Shown here: positions 55,760 through 62,820 of the stretch, piece by piece | Numbering within the stretch: the stretch's first letter is position 1 | How the letters are laid out: every line of letters starts with the position of its first letter | Assembly: GCF_036388275.1 (NCBI RefSeq) | Contig: NZ_DASVSF010000096.1 | Coordinates: forward strand, 1 to 62,820 | DNA length: 62,820 nucleotides | Origin: Longimicrobium sp. | GTDB lineage: Bacteria; Gemmatimonadota; Gemmatimonadetes; Longimicrobiales; Longimicrobiaceae | Direction of reading: 5' to 3' | The notes under the pieces: model-generated | What the model was told of the DNA's origin: nothing | What the model saw: only the letters and a program-made list of their open reading frames with translations | The model's database searches: none | Made by a program: the position numbers and the translations under genes

Positions 55760-57103
55760 ATGGATCTTATCGATGACTTTCTCTCGCGTTACAGGCGTGA
55801 GTATGATTTCTACGAACTGTCCGCACGCCTCGTCGCGCAGCAATTGGATGCGCGCCTACAAGCGTCCGGTATCCGCGCCATGGTCACGTCCCGCGCGAAG
55901 AATGCACGTCGCCTAGAAACCAAAGTCCGCCAGCGAGGGAAGGACCGTTCGTATGACTCGGTCCAGGCAATCTATGATGACATTGTTGATCTTGCGGGGG
56001 TTCGGGTAGCCTTGTATTTCCCGGCTGAACGTCATGAAGTTGAGAAGATAGTCAATGAACAATTCAATGTTGCTGGTTCTCCAAAGTCGTTTGTGGGGAC
56101 AAAGCCGAAGTCGCTCACCGGTACGGAGACACCTTCGTATACCAAACGGTTTTCCGGTTACTGGGCTACTCACTACCGGGTCCAGTTACGCGAAGGATCC
56201 CTAGATGAGACATTGCTTCGCTACGTGGATGCACGGGTTGAAGTCCAAGTGGCTTCCGTGTTGATGCACGCTTGGGCTGAAGTCGAACACGACCTCGTCT
56301 ATAAGCCCTTACAGGAGCATCTATCCGAGGATGAACTAGCTATTTTGGACGAATTGAACGGAATGGTCCTCGCTGGAGAGATCGCGCTTGAGCGGCTACA
56401 GAGGGCGGCGGAGAGAAGGTCTTCTCAACAAGGTTCTCGGTTCAACAATCACTTCGATCTCGCCTCCTTCCTGTTACGAGCAACAGGATCACTGCGCGAG
56501 GCAGGTGGCGCGGAGCCCGTTCTCGGAGACGTCGAGTTGCTGTTCCGCCTTTTGACGCGATTGGACATTAGTACCCCTGATGCGTTGCGCGAATACCTCG
56601 CTGGTCTTCACCCGGACACTGAACGGCGGGCTGTTGCTGAACAAATCATCGATCAAGTGCTTGCAACGGACATTCGCCGGTACAAAGTTTATGCTGAACT
56701 CCGTAGTTTTGACGGCGGCATAGGAACTTCAACAACCCTGACGTCTTCGTACGTCAGCAACTGGGCTCAGCCTGAGACAGACATGCTGGTTCTTGCGGAG
56801 TTTCTTAGGGCATGGATCACATTCGAGACCTTCCTGCACCTGCTAGCTGAAACCCGAGAAGATCCCGGCCCTCCGCTCCCATCAAGCGCCCTTATTCAGT
56901 CGCTTCAGGTTTTCGACACAGACGAACTCGCCGAAGTAAATCGGATTAGACGGCTGCGCAATCATGCGGTACATGGCCGCGCAGTAGACACCACAACGAT
57001 TAGGGATGCCACAACGACTGTCTGGTTGATCATGCAGAAGCTGTCGAATCATCCTCGCGCAGAGGTTCGGGAGGCCGCGAAACGGGCGATGAACTCCGAT
57101 TGA
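55760..57103 (+). CDS. RelA/SpoT-domain protein fused to a HEPN-like tail
   Basis: A 447-residue protein. Residues about 40-182 form a (p)ppGpp-synthetase-type domain: SRAKNARRLETKVRQR (basic ATP-binding stretch), YDDIVDLAGVRVALYFP, G-loop FSGYWATHYRV (Tyr134) and RVEVQVASVLMHAWAEVEHD (Glu161). Residues about 185-330 are helical and unassigned. The C-terminus contains RLRNHAVHGR (RNHAVH, 400-405), the Rx4H motif of HEPN RNase-like domains. No hydrolase domain, TGS or ACT domain. The gene is AT-richer than its flanks, suggesting transfer. It could be a small alarmone-synthetase toxin or defence protein. Confidence 0.8.
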   Translation: MDLIDDFLSRYRREYDFYELSARLVAQQLDARLQASGIRAMVTSRAKNARRLETKVRQRGKDRSYDSVQAIYDDIVDLAGVRVALYFPAERHEVEKIVNEQFNVAGSPKSFVGTKPKSLTGTETPSYTKRFSGYWATHYRVQLREGSLDETLLRYVDARVEVQVASVLMHAWAEVEHDLVYKPLQEHLSEDELAILDELNGMVLAGEIALERLQRAAERRSSQQGSRFNNHFDLASFLLRATGSLREAGGAEPVLGDVELLFRLLTRLDISTPDALREYLAGLHPDTERRAVAEQIIDQVLATDIRRYKVYAELRSFDGGIGTSTTLTSSYVSNWAQPETDMLVLAEFLRAWITFETFLHLLAETREDPGPPLPSSALIQSLQVFDTDELAEVNRIRRLRNHAVHGRAVDTTTIRDATTTVWLIMQKLSNHPRAEVREAAKRAMNSD

Positions 57104-57626
57104 TAATCTCGCCCGATTGATCCGGACAAATTCAGGCCCAAATCTCGGTTACTCGTTAACATTTTTCGTAGGATCGCCGGCGTCCCGCCAAGCACGTTCG
57201 TGATCTGGGGCTTAGATTTTAGTGGCCAGATCCAAGCCGCTTTCCCTGCACTTTGTTTTGCTGCCGCGGATTGGGATCATTATGACGTCGAGCCCTTGCT
57301 GGTACGTACAACATAGTTGATGCAGATTTCCGTTCTCTAGGACGACATGCCCCAGTGGGGTTCTCCTGCCCCACACATGCCCCATTCTCGTCTCATCGCC
57401 ATTCCTGAGGAAGACGTTTCGCCCGCGTCGCCCGCGCCAGCCCTAGCGTTTGCCGACGTTTCCGCAAGAACTCTGGATGGTACGCCGGTTGCCTTTCCCG
57501 CCCGCCCCCGTGACGCACTTCGTCTGCCGTGCGGGCCGTAAAGGCCTTAGGGTGCACCCTTCGCCGGAACCCTGTCACACCCCCTCGGGCGCGCCGCCGC
57601 CAGCCCGACCATCCCTCCCTGCCACC
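57104..57626. other. Intergenic region upstream of the second sigma-54 activator
   Basis: 523 bases. The first 240 (57104-57345) are AT-rich like the RelA/SpoT-HEPN gene and probably belong to the same acquired segment. The rest is GC-rich with open frames lacking similarity. No -24/-12 site with intact GG-N10-GC was found. Confidence 0.4.
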
Positions 57627-59012
57627 GTGCCCCTACCCAAGGTCTGGCAGCACGTGCTTGGAGCCGCCGCGCACGCCCCCCGCTGCCGAGAGCTGCTGGG
57701 GGCGATGGCCGCGGGCGGGCTCAGCATGGTGCCGTGGAGCGAGGACGAGGCGGGCGGACCCGGCGTGGTGCTGTTCGACGAGGTGAGCGAGGGATTGTGC
57801 GACTTCGTGCGCGAGGCCAGCCAGGGCGGGTACGGGCGCGTGCTGGCGGTGGGCACCAGCGGCGCCGCGGTGGCCAACGGGCAAGGATGGACCCTGCTGC
57901 GCGCGGGCGCCTCAGACGCCTTTGCCCGTGACGATGCCGCCGACGCCGCGCGCGCGGCGCTCGCTCGCTTCGAGCGCTGGGCCGCCGTGGACCGGCTGGT
58001 GGATTCGCCGCTGGTGCGCAACCACCTGGTGGGGCGCAGCCCGGTGTGGCGCACGGTGCTGCGGCAGGTGGTGGAGGTGGCCGCGTTCACCGATTCGCCC
58101 CTGCTGGTCACTGGCGAAAGCGGCACCGGCAAGGAGCTGGTCGCCCGGCTGATCCACTCGCTGGACGCGCGCCCCCGCAAGCGCGAGCTGGTGCTGCTGG
58201 ACTGCACCACGGTGGTCCCGCAGCTGTCGGGAAGCGAGTTCTTCGGCCACGAGCGGGGCGCCTTCACGGGGGCGGCGGGGCCGCGCGAGGGCGCGTTCGC
58301 GCTGGCCGACGGGGGAACGCTGTTCCTGGACGAGGTGGGCGAGCTGCCGCCCACCCTGCAGGCGCAGCTGCTGCGCGTGGTGCAGGAAAAGACGTACAAG
58401 CGCACTGGCGGCAACGCGTGGCAGAAAACCGACTTCCGCCTGGTGTGCGCCACCAACCGCGACCTGGTGGACGAGGTGGCGCGCGGCGCCTTTCGGGCAG
58501 ACCTGTACTACCGCATCGCCAGCTTCACCTGCCGCCTTCCCCCGCTGCGCGACCGGCCGGAAGACGTGATCCCGCTGTTCGAGCACTTTCTGGCCGAATC
58601 GCGCCCCGGCGCCGCGCCCGTGGAGCTGGACGAGCCCGTGCGCGAGTACCTGCTGAACCGCGACTACCCCGGCAACGTGCGCGACCTGCGCCAGCTGGCC
58701 ACGCGGGTGGCCTGCCGGTGCGTGGGCGACGGTCCCGTCACCGTGGGCCAGCTTCCCGAGGACGAGCGCCCCGCGCTCGACGCGTGCACCGCCGACTGGC
58801 GCGACGCCGCCTTCGACACCTCCATCCGCCGGGCCCTGGTGCGCGGCGTGGGCCTCAAGGACATCGGGCGGATCGCGACGGACGCGGCCATCCGCATCGC
58901 CGTGGTGGAGGAAGAAGGAAACCTTCAGCGCGCCGCGCGGCGCTTGGGCGTTACGGACCGCGCCCTGCAGCTGCGCAAGGCGGCGGGGCGCGCGTCACCG
59001 GCGCCGAATTGA
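57627..59012 (+). CDS. Sigma-54-dependent activator with degenerate receiver-like N-terminus
   Basis: A 461-residue protein starting at GTG 57627. The N-terminal 125 residues resemble a receiver lacking its first strands (GVVLFDEVSEG, RVLAVGTSG, LLRAGASDAF) and without the conserved lysine. The AAA+ domain has Walker A GESGTGKE (163-170), GAFTGA (211-216), LFLDEVGE and arginine fingers. A Fis-like helix-turn-helix closes it (GNLQRAARRLGVTDRALQLR). Target genes are unknown; adjacent genes point away. Confidence 0.88.
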   Translation: MPLPKVWQHVLGAAAHAPRCRELLGAMAAGGLSMVPWSEDEAGGPGVVLFDEVSEGLCDFVREASQGGYGRVLAVGTSGAAVANGQGWTLLRAGASDAFARDDAADAARAALARFERWAAVDRLVDSPLVRNHLVGRSPVWRTVLRQVVEVAAFTDSPLLVTGESGTGKELVARLIHSLDARPRKRELVLLDCTTVVPQLSGSEFFGHERGAFTGAAGPREGAFALADGGTLFLDEVGELPPTLQAQLLRVVQEKTYKRTGGNAWQKTDFRLVCATNRDLVDEVARGAFRADLYYRIASFTCRLPPLRDRPEDVIPLFEHFLAESRPGAAPVELDEPVREYLLNRDYPGNVRDLRQLATRVACRCVGDGPVTVGQLPEDERPALDACTADWRDAAFDTSIRRALVRGVGLKDIGRIATDAAIRIAVVEEEGNLQRAARRLGVTDRALQLRKAAGRASPAPN

Positions 59013-59068
59013 TCTGCTGATTCGGGAAAAGAAGGGCCTCACGCTCTGCGTGATGTCACCTTTGCGAA

Positions 59069-59896
59069 TCAGGGGATCTGTGCCTCGCCCTCCCACGGGT
59101 CGCGCGCGTCGCGCGCCGGGTAGCCCGCCGCGGCGGAGGGCGGGGCAGGGAGGCGCGCTGGCGACGCCCTGCGCCGGGCGAGAAGCCGCAGCAGGTTCCC
59201 GGACGTCACCTTCCTCTCGTCGGCGGGGGAGAGGTGAAGGGCGCGCACCTTTTCCAGCTCCACGCCGGGGTGAAGCCAGGGCCCGTCGGAGCCGAACAGG
59301 AACTTGCCCGCGCCCGCCCTGCGCACCGCCTTCTGCAGGATGTCGAAGCGCCGCACCCCCGAGGTGTCGGTGAACACGTTCGCGTGCCGCTCCAGCAGGT
59401 CGATCAGCCCCATTTGCGCCCGCCAGTCGTCGGCGAAGCTGCCCAGGTGGGGGATGATGAACATGACGTCCGGGTACTCCGTGGCCAGCAGCTCCACCGC
59501 GGGCACCTCGCCCATCACGTCGTACAGCACGGGAATGCGAAAGGCGCGCGCCGCCTGGCACACCTCGCGGGTGATGCGGGCGTCGTGGCGGTGAAGCTTG
59601 ATGCCGCGGAACCCGTACTTCCTCACCGCCGTCCCCACCAGCTCGGCGATGCGGCCGCGGTCGCGCTCGGCGTGCACGAAGGCGAACCCCCAGAAGCGGT
59701 CCGGGCTCGATGCCACGACGCGCGCCACCTCGGCGTTGGCCTGCGCGTAGTCGGAGTGGAAGGCGGCGAACAGCACCGTCCTGCGGATGTTCGCCTCGTC
59801 GGCCCAGCGCACGTAGTCGCCGAGCGACGCCGAGGTGTCCCACGGGCCCGTGAGCCCGTCGCCGGAGCCCGCGTGGCAGTGGCAGTCGATGATCAT
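59069..59896 (-). CDS. Amidohydrolase family protein (TIM-barrel, amidohydrolase 2 type)
   Basis: A 275-residue metal-dependent hydrolase: HxH (His6, His8 in MIIDCHCHAG), GFRGIKLHRHD, IIPHLGSF, and FGSDGPWLHPG with the catalytic Asp. This is the amidohydrolase_2 (ACMSD/uronate-like) pattern. Its stop-start region overlaps the M20 peptidase by 4 bases (ATGA), so the two are coupled. The C-terminal Pro/Ala-rich tail of about 40 residues looks dispensable. Substrate unknown. Confidence 0.87.
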   Translation of the reverse strand: MIIDCHCHAGSGDGLTGPWDTSASLGDYVRWADEANIRRTVLFAAFHSDYAQANAEVARVVASSPDRFWGFAFVHAERDRGRIAELVGTAVRKYGFRGIKLHRHDARITREVCQAARAFRIPVLYDVMGEVPAVELLATEYPDVMFIIPHLGSFADDWRAQMGLIDLLERHANVFTDTSGVRRFDILQKAVRRAGAGKFLFGSDGPWLHPGVELEKVRALHLSPADERKVTSGNLLRLLARRRASPARLPAPPSAAAGYPARDARDPWEGEAQIP

Positions 59897-61311
59897 CGGT
59901 CGGCTCTTCCCTTCTCGGCGGGAGGTGACGCGTCACGGCCCATCGCGCACAGGAAGCGGATGGAGGCCTCGATGCCGCGAAAGAGTGTAGGAAGGTGCAT
60001 CCGCTCGTCCGGCGCGTGCATGCCGTCCCGTGGCCGGGCCAAGCCCATCAGCACCACGGGGGCGCCCAGCGCCTGGCCCAGTGCGTTGACGACGGGAATG
60101 GTACCGCCCGAGCGCAGGAAGACGGCGGGCGCGCCGAAGGCCTGGCGCAGCGCCCGCGCCGCGGCGCGCATGGCCGGATGGCGCGTGTCCATCCGCGCTG
60201 GCTGTGCGCCGAACCGTGTCCGTACCTCTACGCGGACGGTTCGCGGGGCGATGCGGGCGACGTGTTCGCGAAAGAGCCGGTCCACGCGCGAGGGGTCCTG
60301 CCCCGGGACCAGGCGCAGGCTGAGCTTGGCGACGGCGTGCGCGGGGATCACCGCCATTCCGGCCTCGCCGCCGTGCCCTCCCGTGATGCCGTTCACCGAA
60401 AGCGACGGGCGCACCGTGCACCGCTCGTACGCCGTCCACCCGCGTTCGCCCCATCCGCCGGGGGGATCGCCCGCGTTGGCCAGCAGCTCGCGGTCGGACG
60501 GGCCCGTCCGCGCCAGATAGGCTCGCTCGCCGCGCGACGGTGGTTGCACGCCGTCATACAGGCCGGGGACGGCGATGCGCCCGTCGGGCCCGTGCAGGCG
60601 CGCCACGATTTCGCACAGGGCCTGCAGCGGGTTGTGCACCGCGCCGCCGTACACGCCCGAATGCAGGTCGTGCGACGGCCCGCGCACCTCCAGCTCCAGG
60701 CTCAGCGCGCCGCGCAGGCCGTAGGTGATCCCCGGCCGGCCGGGGGCGCGCATCGGCGTGTCGGAGACGAGCGCCACGTCGGCCGCGAACTCCCCGGGGG
60801 CGCGGCGCAGGGCGTCCAGCAGCCCCGCGCTCCCCGCCTCTTCCTCGCCCTCGAAGACGCAGACGACGTTCACGGGGAGCCGCCCCGTCGTCCGCAGCAG
60901 CGCCTCGATGGCGTTAACGTGGGCCCACAGCTGCCCCTTGTCGTCGCACGCCCCCCGCCCGAACAGCTCGTCGCCGCGGACGGCGGGCTGGAACGGCGGC
61001 GATGTCCACTCGTCCGGATCGTCCGCGGGCTGCACGTCGTAGTGGCCGTAGACCAGCACGGTCGGCCGCCCCGGCGCCCCGCTCCAGCGCGCGACGACGA
61101 GCGGCGCGCCCGACGTTTCGCGCACCCGCGCCTCCAGCCCGATGGAACGCAGGTGCTCCGCCAGCCACCCCGCGCAGCGGCGCACGTCCCCGGCGTGGGC
61201 GGGGTTGCCCGCCACGCTGGGAAACGCCACGAAGCGCTTCAGCTCGCTCACCACCCTGGCGCGGTGCGCCCGGGCGTAGGCCAGCGCGGGGTGGGCGGCG
61301 GGGGCGATCAT
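59893..61311 (-). CDS. M20/M28-type dipeptidase
   Basis: A 472-residue zinc dipeptidase of the M20 family (PepV/carnosinase-like): VYGHYDVQPADDP, FGRGACDDKGQLWA, FEGEEEAGSAGL, VSDTPMRAPGRPGITYGLRG and the dimerisation domain (SHDLHSGVYGGAVHNP); C-terminal DERMHL. The ATG at 61311 overlaps the stop of the upstream gene by 4 bases. It forms an operon-like set with the GIY-YIG-like gene before it and the amidohydrolase after it. Confidence 0.92.
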   Translation of the reverse strand: MIAPAAHPALAYARAHRARVVSELKRFVAFPSVAGNPAHAGDVRRCAGWLAEHLRSIGLEARVRETSGAPLVVARWSGAPGRPTVLVYGHYDVQPADDPDEWTSPPFQPAVRGDELFGRGACDDKGQLWAHVNAIEALLRTTGRLPVNVVCVFEGEEEAGSAGLLDALRRAPGEFAADVALVSDTPMRAPGRPGITYGLRGALSLELEVRGPSHDLHSGVYGGAVHNPLQALCEIVARLHGPDGRIAVPGLYDGVQPPSRGERAYLARTGPSDRELLANAGDPPGGWGERGWTAYERCTVRPSLSVNGITGGHGGEAGMAVIPAHAVAKLSLRLVPGQDPSRVDRLFREHVARIAPRTVRVEVRTRFGAQPARMDTRHPAMRAAARALRQAFGAPAVFLRSGGTIPVVNALGQALGAPVVLMGLARPRDGMHAPDERMHLPTLFRGIEASIRFLCAMGRDASPPAEKGRADR

Positions 61312-62732
61312 CCCCAAGGCACCTCGAACTGCGTGTTGCGCTGAACGTTGGTGATCCACTCCCCCGACCCGGACCTGGCGTGCGTGGCGGTGCTTCTCGC
61401 CTCCTTGAGCGGCCGCTGCAGGAATGTCGGCACGGCTCCCGTGTGGCGTAGCTCGATTCCGGCGGGTGCCGACATGATGGCGTTAGTGGACTGCTGGTTC
61501 CTCCGTGCGGGTAGATCGCTGTTGGCCAGGTAGCGGAGCAGCACCTGCTCGACGTCCTGCCGCAGCAGGCGCGGGTCGGGATTCTTGTCGAACGCCGTCA
61601 GGGTCGGGCTGTTCAGGGCCTTGACCTGCTGCTCCGGGAGCGCGCTCACCTTTCCGACATGCACCGTGTACGTCTCCTCGGGGGAACCGAAGACGCCCAG
61701 GATGTGGAACCGCGGCGCCCACTCCTTCACGAAATCCGCCGTCTGACCGACGTACACGGGAAGGTTGTCCTTCGCGATGATGTAGACGCCGGCGAAGGTC
61801 TCCGGCTTGGCGCTTTTGCCGCCGGGGTGCCTGTATCTCACCAGCAGCTGGGCCGGTGCCCACTTGACCTCGGCCCTGGCGCCGCGCACCCGCTGCCCCG
61901 ACCGCGTGGCCGCCGCGTCGTTGGGCGAAATGAGCTCGAGCTCGCCTTGGGGGCGCACGGCCAGGATCTCGCCCTGCATCTCGCCCGCGGGGCGCACGAG
62001 GAGCGAGTAGCCCGGCGCCTCGAACAGCTCCATCCGCTGGCCGGTGCGGCGCGAGCGCAGGCTTCCGCGCCGCTTGGACTGCGCGGTGAGACGCGCCACG
62101 GAGCGGACCACCGTCGGCGCCGGGTCCGCGGGAAGGCTGCCGCCGGCCAGCTTCGCCAAGTCGCCCGGCCGCAGGCGCGAAAGGATGCTGTGCAGCCCCT
62201 GGTGGGGAAGCCGCAGCTGCCAGCCGTCCGCCGTCGTTCCCGGCCGCGCGGGGGGAGCGGGGAGGGCGGGAATGGGCTCGGGCGAGGGCCGGACCCCGAA
62301 CTCCAGCTCCTCGGCGGGGCGCACCGCCACGATCTCGTGCACCTCGGCTTCCAGCTCGCGGCGGGGGCGGGTGACGAGCCCCCATCGCCGCCCGCCCGCG
62401 CTGGCGGCGAACACGGGGAACGCGGCGCCCGAGCGGCGGCTGCGCAGCGTGCCGATGCGGGTGGAGCGGCGGGCCAGGCCGGCCAGCACGCCCAGCCGGG
62501 GGCGGCGGCGCCGGAAGCGCCAGGGCTGGTGCGGGCCGCGCCAGCCGCCCCACAGCGGCGCGGGGACGGCCAGCACGTAGCCGTCGTCCGTGGGCCAGGA
62601 CGGCGGCCCGCCGTCGTCGTAGCCGTCGTCGAACCCGGCGCCGTAGCCGGGCGGGTCCATGGGCAGGCCCCGGTGCGCGCCGGCCGGGCCGAAGCGCGGG
62701 GGCGGCCCGTCGCCGTTGTCGTCGTATCGCAT
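61308..62732 (-). CDS. GIY-YIG-like domain protein with duplicated N-terminal units
   Basis: A 474-residue protein. Residues 1-60 are Gly/Pro/Asp-rich. Two similar units follow: about 90-155 (GTLRSRRSGAAFPVFAASAG ... EIVAVRPAEELEF) and about 215-275 (GSLRSRRTGQRMELFEAPGY ... EILAVRPQGELELI). The third part has GVYII (315-319) and VYVGQT (326-331), spaced like GIY and YIG in that nuclease fold, but the downstream Arg/Glu catalytic pattern is incomplete. It begins the three-gene set with the M20 peptidase. Function unknown. Confidence 0.68.
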   Translation of the reverse strand: MRYDDNGDGPPPRFGPAGAHRGLPMDPPGYGAGFDDGYDDGGPPSWPTDDGYVLAVPAPLWGGWRGPHQPWRFRRRRPRLGVLAGLARRSTRIGTLRSRRSGAAFPVFAASAGGRRWGLVTRPRRELEAEVHEIVAVRPAEELEFGVRPSPEPIPALPAPPARPGTTADGWQLRLPHQGLHSILSRLRPGDLAKLAGGSLPADPAPTVVRSVARLTAQSKRRGSLRSRRTGQRMELFEAPGYSLLVRPAGEMQGEILAVRPQGELELISPNDAAATRSGQRVRGARAEVKWAPAQLLVRYRHPGGKSAKPETFAGVYIIAKDNLPVYVGQTADFVKEWAPRFHILGVFGSPEETYTVHVGKVSALPEQQVKALNSPTLTAFDKNPDPRLLRQDVEQVLLRYLANSDLPARRNQQSTNAIMSAPAGIELRHTGAVPTFLQRPLKEARSTATHARSGSGEWITNVQRNTQFEVPWG

Positions 62733-62820
62733 GGTCAGGGATGCTGGCTGGGTGGCGCGCGCGGCGGGGAGGGGCCGCCGCGCGCGGAAACGGTGGAGCG
62801 GGGCGGGCGCCGGAGCGCCC

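Overview
The window is 62.8 kb of a very GC-rich bacterial chromosome. It carries Bacteroidetes-style SusC/SusD outer-membrane pairs, TonB receptors, many lipoproteins, two sigma-54 activators, mycobacterial-type IDH/IPMDH and tRNA genes without encoded CCA ends. From family knowledge this best fits Gemmatimonadota, most likely a Longimicrobium-like lineage. That placement is inference; no rRNA gene is present to confirm it.

Layout. 0-8 kb: POT peptide transporter (minus), then inositol-phosphatase-like, small membrane protein, OsmC, fused PabB/PabC, lipoprotein and TonB receptor genes (plus). 8.1-8.7 kb: first copy of a dispersed palindromic repeat. 8.7-9.5 kb: nine tRNA genes (minus). 9.7-12.5 kb: esterase, YpfJ-type metalloprotease and two small coiled-coil proteins (minus). 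12.6-13.7 kb: isopropylmalate-type dehydrogenase. 13.7-16.4 kb: a REP-like repeat field around a RAYT/IS200-like transposase, plus a CapA protein. 16.5-18.4 kb: divergent NlpC/P60 and serine beta-lactamase-fold genes. 18.4-21.5 kb: a visibly AT-richer island that begins in a truncated epimerase gene and holds a TPR protein, a small Gly/His lipoprotein and two winged-helix/HTH proteins. 21.5-26.5 kb: M23 lipoprotein, leucyl-tRNA synthetase and small proteins. 26.6-28.4 kb: eighteen tRNA genes (plus). 28.9-36.2 kb: SusC, SusD, lipoprotein, two SusD 3' remnants and a subtilisin-like protease. 36.5-39.9 kb: sigma-54 activator with a degenerate receiver, a candidate sigma-54 promoter, ZU5-like lipoprotein and TPR protein. 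40-43 kb: two small membrane proteins and a domain-permuted aconitase-family enzyme. 43.4-48.3 kb: secreted PKD-like protein, tRNA-Ala, membrane protein, TorF-like porin and PEP carboxylase. 48.4-51.9 kb: AAA ATPase plus giant TPR protein. 52.3-55.4 kb: RsbQ-like hydrolase coupled to a PAS histidine kinase, and a HAD phosphatase. 55.7-57.1 kb: an AT-richer gene fusing a RelA/SpoT synthetase domain to a HEPN-like tail. 57.6-62.7 kb: second sigma-54 activator, amidohydrolase, M20 peptidase and a GIY-YIG-like protein with duplicated domains.

How the parts fit. Housekeeping genes (leuS, ppc, pabBC, aconitase, tRNAs) are interrupted by accessory pieces. Four stand out. The REP/RAYT repeat field has compensatory base changes in one hairpin. 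The RelA/SpoT-HEPN fusion is a good candidate for a nucleotide-linked toxin or defence protein. The AAA-TPR pair resembles prokaryotic conflict/STAND-like systems. The TPR plus Gly/His lipoprotein island could be a peptide-sensing module. None of these functions is proven by sequence alone.
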